Positions 1 through 12,765 of a stretch of 64,000 nucleotides of DNA are shown here, in pieces. The translations under genes and the position numbers were made by a program. The notes beneath the pieces were generated by a model. The model was not told the DNA's origin. It was given only the letters and a program-made list of their open reading frames with translations, and did not search any database. How positions within the stretch are numbered: position 1 is the stretch's first letter; each line of letters opens with the position of its first letter. The DNA comes from Chelonoidis abingdonii (lineage: Eukaryota; Chordata; Testudines; Testudinidae), in assembly GCF_003597395.2 (NCBI RefSeq), contig NC_133769.1:43046778-43110777 (forward strand), given 5' to 3'.

Positions 1-56
1 AGGTGCCACCGGACTCCTCGTTTTTGTAGATACAGACTAACATGGCTACCCTCTGA
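1..56 (+). mobile_element. 3' tail of a Penelope-like element (PLE)
   Basis: The sequence reads like the last part of the PLE tail seen complete at 32,136-32,210: an aggtgccac block, an actcctcg block, then a cagactaacatggctacc block. It directly abuts PLE coding sequence beginning about base 60, which fits the partial tandem arrangement known for Penelope elements, where a terminal repeat lies upstream of the ORF. The element continues beyond the left edge of the window. Confidence 0.75.
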
Positions 57-1030
57 TAATTGATGATAATTTCATCCTTTGGACAGACAACTTAAACTCT
101 CTCATAGATTTCCACCACAAATTCAACAACCATCACCACTCTCTCTGGAACATTCCCACACCAGCATCAACTTCCTGGACGCATCAGCTTCAACAATGGA
201 ACATTATAGACAGCCATAGGCAAGAAACCCATGGATCACTACCTCTACTTGTATAGACCCAGTAACCACCCCAAAGACACCAAGAAATCAGTTATCTACA
301 GCAAGGCACTCAGATAGCATAGATTATGATCTGAGGAAAAAATTCAGGATACACACATTAACACACGCCTTCGCTAAACAAAGACACTCCACCAGAGACA
401 TAGATCACATCATGGAATGGGCCACCTAAATACCTCAAGAGAACCTGCTTCAATAAAACCCCCTCTGACCGCACACCACTAGTTGTAAGATACCACCCCA
501 TGCTGGAACCCATATGGGGTATCTTCAAACAACTACAAACTATACTTGATGGGAACCCCATCCTGAAAGAAATCTTTCCTGAACCCCACTTCTGGCCTTC
601 AAACAAGCCCCCAGTCTCTCCAAACTCATCATCAGAAGCAAGCTCTCCATAGACAAGGAAGCACCAACTCAAAGTGGCACCAGCCCCTGCCAGAACAACA
701 GATGCAAAACCTGCAGATACTGTATATCTGACTACTACTATGATCAACCTGCTCCCTCACAACATACCTTTCAAGACTCTGGATTCTACACAGGCCTATC
801 ACAACAACATGTGGTATACCTCATCCAGTGCACTAAATGCCCCAATCACAACTATGTGGGTGAAACCAGACAGACAATCACTACACTCTTGAATGAACTC
901 ACACAGGAAAATGATAAAAGACAAACATACACTGTCACCTGTGGGTGAACACTTTTCACAAAGCAATAACTCTATATTTGACCTATCAGTCCTCATCCTC
1001 AAAGGAGACCAGCACAACACTTTAAAAAGG
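57..1030 (+). pseudogene. Decayed PLE ORF: reverse transcriptase end plus GIY-YIG endonuclease
   Basis: This is a 5'-truncated, frame-broken PLE coding remnant. Near base 70 it encodes FILWTD, followed by other PLE-like segments in different frames. In one open frame (bases 688-945) there is a cysteine cluster C-x4-C-x2-C-x2-C (cysteines at 688, 703, 712 and 721). It is followed by VVYLIQC (from 811) and NYVGETRQT, with the YIG-equivalent Tyr-Val-Gly at 853-861. A TGA near 946 closes the frame, and PVGEHF continues in another frame, so at least one frameshift is present. In Penelope elements the reverse transcriptase copies the RNA and the GIY-YIG nuclease nicks the target. The cysteine cluster before GIY-YIG suggests the Neptune group. 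It cannot make a functional protein. Confidence 0.8.
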
Positions 1031-4000
1031 TGAGCCTGGAGTTTAAATATATTACTCTGCTAGACACCAAAAATCATGGACTGAACAGAGACACTGGATT
1101 TATGGCTTATTAAAACAATCTGTAACCTACTAACTCCTTTTTTCTGTCCTAGGACTGCAGAGGTGTTTATAGGCCACACTACTTTGTCTCTCTCAAAAAT
1201 AGAAGTTGATCCAATAAAAGATATTACTTCACCCACATTGTCTTTCTAATATTTGACACGATTACAACTACACAGCATACAAAGTTACTTCATAGCAGTC
1301 CCTGAGTATAGGGGTTTTCAGTGTCCCTAATTCTACAGTTTCAGCATAGGGTTGTGCTTGTTTGCAATCATCATTTGCTTCTCTCTCACTATTCTACAAA
1401 ACTTTTCCTATACTTCCCTAAACAAGTTTCCACCACTCATTTTTATAATCCTTCCCCAGCCAATGGGAAACACCTGGGTCTTCCAGATGCCTTCTATAAA
1501 AGAGGCTACAAACAGCTACCTTGGGCCTTAGAGACTCTGTTCTAACCATACAGGAAAAATCTTTCCTCAGAGCAAACCCATCCTGATGGGAGAGTATTGA
1601 ATAACTCCCAACACTTTTCCCTAACTCTTTGGACCCTAGAGGCTCAGTTATATTTGCTAATCACTAATTTAGTACATCTATTTATGGCGACGAGTTTGTC
1701 AATCAGTTTGCAGAGAACTTTGGAATATTTCTGGAGGAAAAGCATTATATTAATGTAAATAATTTACATTATTCCTTTCAATAATTAGGGACAACAGGGG
1801 ATACATGAGGAAAGTATTTAGACTAGAGGGAGTGTCTCTCTTTCTGGATGACTAAGTTAGTGCCAAGTACATGATTTATTTAAAATTCCCAAGTAAACCA
1901 TGGATTAATTGATGTCAGTTGATGCCAGGCATATACAATGTGGAAAGAGCAACATAATATACAGCAGTAATAAAGCCCGGAGCAGATTTTTTTTTATTAT
2001 TATTCTTATTTTCATCCCTGGTGTCTGTATTTTGTGGTGAACAATTGTGATGAGTAAGCCAAGTTGTCCAGGCATCACCTCATGACTTCTTTCTGAGGGT
2101 TTCATTGAGTACTGTCTTACCAGTATTCCAGTCAGTAAAACTGCCAACAGGTGAATGAGAAAAAACAAACAAACAGAAAGAGAGGAGATAACAGGCAGAG
2201 CAATGAGCATAAAAAATTTCTCAACTCTGTGCTGCAGATTTTCTCAATATCTTATGGATTCCTTTTCCCAGCCTACTCTAAGGCCACTAGATGTAAGCTT
2301 GGTCTGTGATCTACAGTCCCACATGTTCTGCTGTACTTATCAGATACGCACACGTTGAAGCTGGTATTTTCTACTTAACCAGAAATCAGAATTTTAGGAG
2401 TTAATACCACATAAAGGAAGAAAGAGGGAAAAACAGAGAACGGGGAGGCCCATAGCCTCTGGCACTAATTTGATAGTGCTATACAATAACCATTTATATG
2501 ACACTTTATTATGTAAGCATCATAAGGTGCCTTACAAAAAAATCAATAAAACTAGCTGTGAAATAGAGCTCAGCCTTAGGGTAATTTAAAAAGAAAACAC
2601 ATGGCCTTAGACTAAAAAACAGCATGAGAAAGTTTGAAAGCTTTCACATAGAAGCCGATAGTGGTGGAGGATACATGATCACCAACAGACTGAAATCCAG
2701 TCTTGGGAGATGAAAAAGTATCTGACTGAAGAATTCAGAGGTGCCATATATGACTTCTATGGCACAAGTAGCTACAAAATACTGGATAAACAGCGATAGT
2801 GTATACTAAGCCAAAAGGCCTTAATATATCAGACTACAAATGGTAAAATCAAGCTGATAAATAGCTTTACGTGTTGAGGAGTAACTTGCACCTGTGCAAA
2901 TAGGATATAAAATTCTACCAGATCAGGAATCACACATGCAGCCAGATTCTTGTCCATTCAGGCTATACTTAGTGCAAGACCAGAGATAGTGGGCAAAGAT
3001 GAAATTGAAGGCACCATTATATTATCCCAATTCAGGGACCAGCCTGGCCCACCTGTATAAATTAGCACAACCTTATAGCCGCTCTAATTTACAGTCAACT
3101 GTCCAGAGCCCCACTGCATTGTTCTGAAAGCTGGAGTTTGACAGTATGTAGAGCTGCCCTGGCTACTCCCTTCCCCCTGGGAACAGTTTTGTGTCAGGGG
3201 CAAAAGGGCAGAGCTGGTGCCATAGAGCTGCTATCCTGTCTCTGTGTGATGCAGTAACTCCCTTTGCATAATGGGCTTAGATTTGAAGTGATGCAAACAA
3301 CTATAGTGAAGTCAGGAACCTGGTCCACTTTGCGTAGGCAACAGTGATGACACAAGGTGCCAGGCAATGGAAAAATAAGGCCAATGACATTGTGCACAGG
3401 GAGTGCACACTGAAACAGTGTCAAAAAGCTATAATATCAAGTGCAAAGCCAGCATGGTAATTGAAAAGGATTATTTGTTTTCATTCCTGTAGGACATTTA
3501 ATGAATTTTTGTATAAGAAAAATGAAATATATCTCACTATGTGGTAGTGGATTTGTATTAATTAGTATGGTTATTTTGGTTTGGAAGGAAAATATTCAAA
3601 TGTACCTCGATTATAACTTGTGTTTGAAAAAAGAAGAGATAATAATTCCTCACTTTGGGAGCTACATGACAATAATAGCATTGACAATATTCTTTCATTA
3701 GTAACACAGATGTTGTTTATATTACAAAAATAGCATTAGCAGTGCAATGAAGATTGTGAATGAAGACACCAAAACATAACAGTCATAACAAATCTCCAAC
3801 AATGACTGCATGAGTAAAATGGCACCCTAGCCAGCTTCTGCCCATGCTCTGTTGTCTTTGGATCGCTAAAGCTTCATCCTTAAATATAAATCGCCAACCT
3901 TTTAAACAGTAAGTGCTCATTATACGGGGAAACTGGGGAATATTCTCCTTCTGATGTTCATGCTTATGTCATTACTGTTATTGGGAATGAAATGAGACAA

Positions 4001-5480
4001 TGGAAATAATATGCCCTACTTTTATTAGTAACATAACTATTCTTTGTAGCTGTTCATTAGCAGACTTTCTAAAATAGCTGCCACAGATGCTAAACTCGCT
4101 GTCACAGATGTCTCTGGTCACTTGGCTGATAATAGGCTTGTGTCAAAACATGACCTTCTTTTGCCAAAGAATCTAAGCATGCTAATTAGACCTTTGAAAA
4201 GGGAAAAAAATCTCTACTTTCACAACTCATATTGACCTTTGCTATCTCTGAACACAATGTTATGTGTGCATATGTGTGGTCTTTCTAACTAAATGTATCA
4301 CAGCACTCATATCACATAGCAGTCATATTAATTGGTGTGAAATCTCCATTGGGAGAATGCAGATATATCATTTAAGATATTGTGCTGGATGCAATTTTAT
4401 TTCATTCAGATGATGATTTAAAATCTCACTTTGCGAAATCAATTTATTGACCATTTTACATATAAATCTCAGAGAGCTAACATTAATGAATTTGCAATAC
4501 ATCAGCTTGAACTGACACCTTAATAGATTGTAATTGGCATTTACAAATCTCTTTTGCAGGAGCAGTAAATTCTACAAGACTACAGATATTGATCATTAGC
4601 ACAATGATCCATGTCACAAACACCTCAGTTTATCACAACCTCATTTTCCCTAATGACCTAAGTAAGCATTTTAATTCAGGAGATATACCAATCAATCAGC
4701 ATGATACTGAAAGTGAATGCTGTCAGTGAGATCACCATTTTATAGAAGGAGAAAGTAGAATACTGGGTGAATAAGTGAAAAAAAATGTTTTGTTAAGCAG
4801 GTTTGCTAAATTTAAATCATGATTCAATCGGACACAATTTGTCCCTCCTTCTTTACTTTTCTGTTAGCCCTTGGAGAACCTACTAACATTCAGGAGGCAG
4901 CTCTCTATTTGTATGAATTCAAGTATTCATTTGACAATAATTGTAGTTGCATGAGAACGAATATACTATCACCGGAAATATTCATCCAGGCAGCCCTTTA
5001 TATACTTGCTTTATGTATTTGGTGTTGGGAGGTAGAAGGAGAACAGAATAGTAAAAGCCTGTGGTTTAAAAACAAGTTATCACTAACCATGACCAGTGGT
5101 GAGGAGCAGAGGTTATAATAGCAGAAAGTTCCCTTGTCTGGAGACACTGTGAGTATAGTCAACTCCAAAGCATGGAACAAGTTCTCTGCACTGTGGTCAG
5201 ATACTAGGAAAAAAATGTAGAGATCAGTTCCTCACAACAACTGCCTTGTACAGTCACTGTGGATATACAGCACACAGATGCATTCTGCTATGTGGTTTGG
5301 CTGAAGGATGATTTTCCATTGATGCCATACTGAAGAGATGCTATTAGGGAAGAAGGCCTGTCATCAGGGAGAAACTAGGAGTTAGCAACCCTCAGCAATG
5401 TCAAGGAGAGATGGCAAGATACAGTAAAAGCCACAACAGATATAAGGCAACGGCAGATATAAGGTGATGTTTTGAAATGT
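1031..5480. other. Unannotated AT-rich DNA
   Basis: No gene or clear repeat is supported. Open frames here (for example 4819-5118 +) lack recognisable domains and are what AT-rich sequence gives by chance. The stretch around 3,880-4,560 has few low-complexity tracts and includes TAATTA-type sequence near 4,180. It could hold conserved non-coding sequence, but nothing in a single sequence can show that. Confidence 0.5.
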
Positions 5481-5484
5481 CCAA

Positions 5485-5800
5485 CAAAAAGCTGTTTGGA
5501 AATTTTCTGATGGAATGCTTTTCTATCAGGAAAAAAAGCTCTGATTCATCAAAAGCAAAACATTTTGTGGAAACATATTGATTGATGACATTTAATTTAG
5601 GAAAAATAACTGAAAAGTCAAATTTTGATAAGGTCTAAACAGAATATCTCATTTTTCCATTTCAAAATGACTTCATTTAATTTTCATTTTATAATATAAA
5701 ACAAAAAAAACTGTCTAAATTGGAATGAAACATTCTGAGATACTCAAAATGACTTTCTGTCCTTCAGAATTTTGATCTGAGAGAAATTTCTATTTTGTCT
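5485..5800 (+). repeat. AT-rich dispersed repeat, copy A
   Basis: The segment begins with an agctgtttggaaattttctg motif and continues with tcaaaa/ttttgt/gaaaca words. The same layout appears at 37,320-37,400 (same strand) and, inverted, at 25,330-25,660 and 32,880-33,215. I do not know a family name for it. Confidence 0.4.
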
Positions 5801-8205
5801 TATTTTGTTTCATAATGGGAAAAAAATAGAAATCAGGAATGATCCCATGATGCAAATTCCAGTTCCATTCAGTTCTAGTCCTAATTCATCTTGTCACCTT
5901 TGATACCTTTCTCCCTAAAATACTTCCCAGACCTTCCTTGCAAGAATCAATGCCTTCATACATTGTTCCTGTTTATAAATGGCTAAGGCATCCAATCAGA
6001 ATGGAAATCATGTCATGTGTTTTACATGATCAGTCACACAGACCAAATACCAGATTCCAAATATTGGGTGAAAATATGGCCCTATTGAAGTCATTGCCAA
6101 AACTTGCCACTAACTTCAGTGGAATGAGTATTTCTGCCACTGAATTTTTGCAGTCTCATTTGCTATGAACATCTTATGAAAATCCACAAGCCCAAATATG
6201 CTCATAAAAACATTCAAACTTTTACAAATAATGAACACAGTAATGACACAGTAAAATGATCAGTTCATGAACATTTACAAACAGCTGAAAGAGCAAAATC
6301 CACTAAATAAATAGTTTGCAATAAATAGATAGACCAGGTCTCTGTTTTGACACACGAAGCCTCAATTTGTTAAAATGGAGGGAAGAGAAGGGAAAACTAT
6401 ATGAAGCAGATATCAGAAATAGTCACTGATGTGTACAATAGCTGTCAATTCAGCACATTTCAATAAGAAATATGACACCCATTTGCTGGTAATGCCTTGA
6501 CGGCTGTTGTAACCAGGATTGGCAGCAATGCCATACATGGATATTCAGATATACTTGACAGCTAACAAGAAACTGTATTTCCTTGGTTGTAATTGTCAAA
6601 AGTTATACCACATAGAACTGAGTTATACAATATGGCAATGCAGAGGTCTAGTTCAGCCTGACTGCAATATGGATGTTTGGATGCATTTATTATTTAAGGT
6701 TGATTTGTAAATGCTGTTGTCATGACAGTCTCTATGTCTATTCATATTTATTACATTAAAAATTTAACAATAGCCAAAAATTACAGTCATTATAAGAACA
6801 GGCACAGATAACCCCCCAAAGCAAAACATACTCTGTCCCAGACCAGTGCCCCTGTAAACTAAAAGGTCAATCCGAAATCAAAGACTCCCAAGCCACATGC
6901 CCCATTTCTCTGCAGTCATTTGTTTCTACTCAGCCAATGCTAGGGACTAAATGGCAGCACAGAGAGGTTCAAACTAGAGCCTTTCCTCACATGTTTGAAA
7001 ACTGGCTGAATTTTAACTCTGCCATAAGTAGCCTAGAACTACAGCATTAATTACTGCAAGAGTCTCTAAAGAAAATTTCCTAGCAAAATTTCCTGCAGAC
7101 CTATCCAGTGGGAGGATTCTATAACCCTACCATCTATAACCTGCTGCATTCCCCTTTCCTTAAACCATGCAAATGTGTCAAAAGAAGCTGTCCCACCTCT
7201 TGTCATCCTGTGGTCCTTTGCAAAATTGGCTCATTACAGCTTTTTTCTTCAATACTTTCTTAATTTCCTCAAAAACCCTCAAGGCTACTCATTCCCAATC
7301 TTGCATTCGGCTCAGCAACACCAAACAACCCTTGTGTTCTTCTTCATATAAATGTCCTGAAAAAGAGCACAGAGAAGACACCAGATTCTTCTTGAGCAAT
7401 TCCCATCATTCCATCTGGGACACGAAATACTTCCTAACTATTTCTCCTTCTATAAAGACCTTTCTAATTGCAGCTTCATTATTGAGCAGGCAGATATTTA
7501 GTTTCTCATGACTCCAGCCAAAAGTGAGTGTGCTATATCCACCAAGTTCAATGTGAACAAAGCAATGGGGAGAGACCTGTGCAGTCTGCACTGAATAATG
7601 CCCAGTCATTGTAGTAGTTTTAAAAACACATCTGTCTGATTGACTATCTGATTCTTCCACTAAAATGTACTGGCTCCATATCTTCTTAAATAAGGATGCC
7701 CAAAATCATCCTGTTACCTTGCAGTATCACCTACAGCCTGTCAATAAATTTCATCAGCTCTTAACTCTGTCAGTTCTTCTACTCTGTCAGTCATTGCAGC
7801 CAAACAATTAAAATTCCCCCTTGATAAACAGTTGTCAATCCATTAATAAGAAAGGAGCATTTTTACAAAAAGATCTTTCCTCAGATTCTGACATTGTGGG
7901 ACATAAATTGACGCACACTACCTTACACGCCAAATAGTAGGAATCCATTATAACCCACTTCCTAAATGATATTCTACTACCTTCTGCACTGATACTGTAA
8001 AATTAAAAACAGTGTCCCTACTTCATAGAAAGCCTCAGTGGATGAAAAATTTGGGTTCCTGAACCAGTTCCTCTGAGCTTCCAAAACATCATGCTTACTG
8101 TCTTATTTCATGGATCTGCTCTATATCCAAATCATGTCTCTTCAAATTACTGAAAGAGGATCTGCCCCCACAAACACTCAGGGTGGAGACACATTCTAAG
8201 TTACT
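5801..8205. other. Unannotated DNA
   Basis: No gene, RNA or clear repeat is supported. The open frame at 7167-7511 (+, 114 aa) has no recognisable motif and overlaps another frame on the opposite strand. Confidence 0.5.
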
Positions 8206-8459
8206 CAGGGCTTGTCTACACTACCTGCCGGATAGTATAGATGTGATAAATTGACCACTGAGTGCTCTCCTGTCGACCCTCGTACTCCACCAGAACGAGG
8301 AGTGCAAGCGGAGTCGACGTGAGAGCACCAGCTGTTGGCTTACCACAGTGAAGACACCACGGTAAATAGATCTAAGTGCGTTGACTTCAGCTACGCTCTT
8401 CACGTAGCTGAAGTTGTGTATATTAGGTCAACCCCGCACCGTAGTCTAGACAAGCCCTC
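8206..8459. mobile_element. Non-autonomous DNA transposon (MITE) with terminal inverted repeats
   Basis: The left end cagggcttgtctaca is matched in inverted form by the right end tctagacaagccctc. The roughly 254-bp interior has GTCGAC-rich words and internal inverted symmetry (ttcagctacgctcttcacgtagctgaa near 8,387-8,413). A fragment related in sequence lies at 40,278-40,434. I recognise the layout as a common turtle MITE. The 8-bp flanks aagttact and agtttaat do not match convincingly, so the superfamily is not settled. Confidence 0.7.
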
Positions 8460-9384
8460 AGTTTAATACCATCTAACAAAGGATAACATTTGAGATTCAA
8501 CGTGTAACCAAAAACTCTGCCCAGCTGCCAACCTAAAACTTAAAATTCCTTAAATTTGTTTTTTTTTCCTTGTCTCCCCCTTTCCTTTTCTTTGATCATT
8601 TTTTTCTTGCTCATTGCTTTTTTTACTCTCAACTGGATTGTTTCCTGGGCTCCTTTTCCTGGCAACCAACTCAGATGCTAACCATAAAACTGACTCTGGT
8701 ACCAGACACTAGGCAAAACTGCTCATGTCTTAGTCTCTGACACAAGGTCACAGAAGAAGTCTATGGCTGAGCATGAATTTAAACACAAATCTCTCAAGTC
8801 CCCATCTAGTACTATCCTTCCTACTACTAGTATACAACCATGAAGTTCTATCAATGAGAAACTTAATATTTCCAGGAAACAGTTTGTTTTTTTTCCCCAG
8901 AACAATTGGATAAACAATAAGAACATGTTTGTAAAAAAATTGTTTTAGATATACAGGGAAAAAACTTTCCAAGAAAATGTTTCATGTGTTTTGACTAGTT
9001 GTACTGTTGGGTAGTTTTTACTTTGACTCTGGAAAAAAAAAATTAGCTTCTCACAGCATTTCATTATTTCTGTTCTGAATTACATCCACAAATTCATGCA
9101 AAAGAAAGCTTATTTTTAAAATAGTTAATTGAAACGTTTGTACCTCATATGAGATTTGGCTGAAAAGTGAATGAAGAGTTTATTCGAATGGGTTTGGCCA
9201 CCCCTAACTACCCGAGGCTAGATCATGCCTATTAGATCTTGCATTGAGTACTCTTCCAGGAGATGCTTAGCAAGGGATTCTGTCTCAGAATGACACAAGG
9301 CATCCCTAAACACCCTTTGTGCAGATGAAATGCACAGGCTAAGTGTCCTTAGACTGATGCACAAAGCCAATTCCACAGGATGAT
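8460..9384. other. Unannotated AT-rich DNA
   Basis: Nothing is supported here. Several short poly-T and poly-A runs (near 8,560, 8,885 and 9,030) make it low in complexity. Confidence 0.5.
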
Positions 9385-9535
9385 TTAAAGTGAGTGGGTG
9401 GGACCACGATTCTGCCTTCTTCTCACACTCTTTGGGCTGATATATAGGGCAATGAGTTACAGAGGGAGCACTTCATGACTTCAGTTGACTTTTATGGAAC
9501 TATATTGATTTACACCAGCTGAGGATCAGGCCCCG
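9385..9535 (+). repeat. Relic of a dispersed repeat with ttacaccag and gatcaggcc words
   Basis: The end reads gatttacaccagctgaggatcaggcccc. Similar word pairs recur at 10,188-10,268, 33,940-34,030, 34,505-34,622 and 59,820-59,920. The copies are old and their boundaries approximate. Confidence 0.35.
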
Positions 9536-10187
9536 CATCTATTACCAGAAAATAATAAGATGGCATCAAGGGAAAGAGACCATAGCTAATACCATTACTG
9601 AAAATCTGGTTCAATGCATTCAATATTCTTTTGCAATATCCACATATTGCTAATGATATTTGCTTCCCTGTATGTGACTTCAACTACCGAGAGACAATGT
9701 TTTTTTTTCCACTTTTGCTCCTTTGGAAAACTATCAGTGCATTACAATGATTCAAATGGAAGAAACTGATAGTAAATACAATTGACTATTAATTGACTTG
9801 ATAGCAGGAATCTTCTCAATGCTTGTTTAAAGTGTTAGAGATCATGCAATTCTTTGTCTTTCATAAAGATTCTACTAACTAGCATTATACTGATTTTCAT
9901 AATGTTACTTCTAAGTTACTGATTCTCCCTCTATCTGCAAGGTAGATCTACCCCTGTGGAGTATAAAGTCAGCTTAAAACACTCTTCTAATACATATTCA
10001 GGGATGTGTTCTGGTCTCTTGGGTAAATACTATGCATTTTACAAAACTAACTAATTATGTTTACTCAACAGATTGGAATACTCAGAAGGATATTTCCATT
10101 TTTTCCAGAAAATAATATGTATTTTTTAATTAGCTTAAAGGATGTATGCTATTTTTTTTTAAAAAGGAAATTAATAAAAATAAAAAA

Positions 10188-10268
10188 GTGGGCCAGATAC
10201 ACAGATGGTGCAAATCCACATAGGCGCTGGGGATGTGTCGATTTACACCAGTTGAGAATATGGCCCAC
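10188..10268. repeat. Short palindromic MITE-like repeat
   Basis: The left arm gtgggccagata...gatggtgcaaatc pairs imperfectly with the right arm gatttacaccagttgagaatatggcccac, giving an 81-bp imperfect palindrome. It shares the gatttacaccag word with the relic at 9,385-9,535. Confidence 0.5.
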
Positions 10269-12042
10269 TTTGTTTAAATAGCATTAAGGGAAATATTCTC
10301 CCCTCATTCCGTGCCTTGAAATTCCGCTAGTAGCAACAAAGAGAAAGAGGGGAGACTATGCTCCTAAAGACCTGACATTAATTATCAAGAGCCTTGAAAA
10401 GCAGAGTGAAAGCTGTCCTGTCCTTACTGCAAGTTTTTCCTTTTGTTCCCTTCACAATGGGAAGGATAATAATACCAGAGAATCAGTCTTAACTTTGATT
10501 TTCCTGTCTACTGTCCCCTTATATTATTTCAACAACTTTTTTTCCCCAGTTGTATAATATGAACATTGTCAGGTAAAAGGATTGTAAAGTTGCAATATTT
10601 TCCTGAATTAATGACACTTGCATGCCTAGTTGAGATAATAAAACTCTTTACGCTAGTAGTTAAATCAGTTCTGAGCTGGCAGGCTGGTATTAACAATATT
10701 TCCCCTGCCCCTGCCTCCAGCAAACTGATTCAGTTCTTCTATAGCTGCAGCAGTCCTGTTGCTGTATGGAGTGTTAAGCAAACCTACCTCTGTTATTGGC
10801 ATTATATAAAAAAAGCTAAAATTCTAAAATCAAGGACAAACTTGGCTGTAAAATGTGCCAGGAACAAAAAAAAATTAAAAACAACATGCATATTCACAGC
10901 AAATACGTAAAACTAGCCAGTTTTACATTTATTTTTATGTATAACATTAAAAAACTCTACTTTAAACAGGCCTTTGAAGTTATCAGCCTGCTAAATCATA
11001 CTTACTATGTTATTTTCTTTTCCATTAAATTTTCACTGTCTTCCCTGAACAAAGAATTCAACCCCTGCATTGATTTAGATTTGTACCCTCCCCTACACCA
11101 AGACCACCTTGTCCCAGAGAAGTCTTAGTACCAGGGGTGGTTCTGAAGAGGCTAGAGAAGGAATCCTTTTTTCCTCAGCCTCCAGCACAGCAGCAGAGCT
11201 GCTCCATGGCTGTTTCTCCAGCACTGAGGCTGCATTGGTGCCTGACATTTCTGAGCCCAACTCTGCTGGTGTAATTCAGTTGAAGTCAATAGAGTTATGC
11301 TAGTAGAGAATTTCTTGGTTCCTTTTGGGGTAGCAGTGACTGATAGATCTGCGCCATGGCAATGCCACAAGCCTTTCTCCTTCCCCAGCCTCTTCCTGAC
11401 CCACCCACAATCCCTTCCTGTGTTAAATATGGAACTAAACTCTGCAGTTCACCAAGGGTTTAGAATCCTTGGGCAAGCTCCCCATATCCTGTACTTATGT
11501 GCGGCAAACCCACACCATTTCTGTTGTGTCTGGAAACCTCTTGGGTCACAGAGAATGGAACAGTATGTGCCTCTTCTATTCTTTTTAGGCAAGGGCGCTT
11601 ATAAAGAGAAGAAATTTCAAACTATGACTATAACACTGAGGACGCATGGCATATAGGAGCATTATTACAAAGTATGGAAGTACTTTTGTAGAGGAATATG
11701 CAGTTTACAGTGAAAAGCTAAAGCTGGCTCCATTTCTTACTAGAGAGAAGTCAATAAAATAAAGTAAAAGAAAACATACAGTATGGTCAATAAAGGTCAA
11801 AGGATTATAAACTCTAGGATCTAAGGGTTAGGGGCATATGTGTTCGTTTCAGTGTACATAATGAACAGTGCCCCATTGGCAGAGCATTGTAAGAGAGCTT
11901 CTTTTTGTATTTCAGTGCTATGTCCATAGCAAGAAAATCTTACAACTGATTGAACCAAGTAATCTTGGAGGGAACATAGAGATGACACCATGGAGAAGCT
12001 ATGTTGAGACAGGCTGTGACAGTTGTGATCCTCTGGTACAAT
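10269..12042. other. Unannotated DNA
   Basis: No gene is supported. The overlapping frames of 90-120 codons (10566-10910, 11297-11656 and 11868-12218, all +) have no recognisable domain. The last of them runs into the PLE tail at 12,043. Confidence 0.5.
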
Positions 12043-12123
12043 ACAGGTTTCAGAGTGGTAGCCGTGTTAGTCTGTATCAGCAAAAAACAACAAGGAGTCC
12101 TTGTGGCACCTTAGAGACTAACA
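12043..12123 (-). mobile_element. Short PLE 3' tail insertion with target duplication
   Basis: On the minus strand it reads gttagtctctaaggtgccac, then aaggactccttgttg, then cagactaacacggctaccac and ctgaaac: the standard PLE tail seen at 29,760-29,840. The flanks repeat aatacag (about 12,036-12,042 and 12,124-12,130), consistent with a 7-8-bp target-site duplication around an extremely 5'-truncated copy. Confidence 0.8.
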
Positions 12124-12552
12124 ATACAGATCACAAAGCACAGAATGAAGCATGTGAGAACTGCAGACAAAGCATTCATAGCAAAGGGTATCCAGCTAAG
12201 GAACAAACTTCCAGATGAATCCAGAACCTCTGACCATTGTTAGGAAATGCTGCAAAATCTTCTGCTTCATAATGGCCTTTCCACCATAAGAATGATACTC
12301 AGAACACTGACACCCTGCTCTACCCCCCAAAAAACCTTACGCAGTCCCCTGGCCCCCAGAAGAAAAATAATATAATAATGCAATCCAATGAAATAAAAAA
12401 CAAGAACCCCATCCTAAGCAGTTTGTACCCCAAAAAGGAAGAATGAAACGCTCCTCCAAGTTCACTAAGGACTTTGCTATTGCTATTGACATTAAATGGA
12501 AGGAGCTCAGATAATATGGTGACTGAACAACAGTACAAAACCATACAATAGT

Positions 12553-12765
12553 TTTGTAGTTTCACAGAGTTTAAAGCCAGAAGGGACCATCTGAACATCC
12601 AGGCAGAATCCTGTGTATCACAAGCCATTAATTTTCACCCTTATACTTGTATATTAAACCCAAAGCCTTTAATTAGACTAAAGCATTTCAGTTCTCAAGA
12701 GATTAAACTATGTGCCACAGGGACAGAATAAAAGAGACTAAGATGCCACTAATACCTGTTAAGAT
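12553..12765 (-). mobile_element. CR1 LINE 3'-end fragment, antisense
   Basis: Contains the CR1 tail words ttaaagccagaagggaccatc and aagagattaaac...gtgccacagggacagaataaaagagac, related to the antisense CR1 tail at 38,028-38,319. It has diverged strongly and its inner boundary is approximate. Confidence 0.6.
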
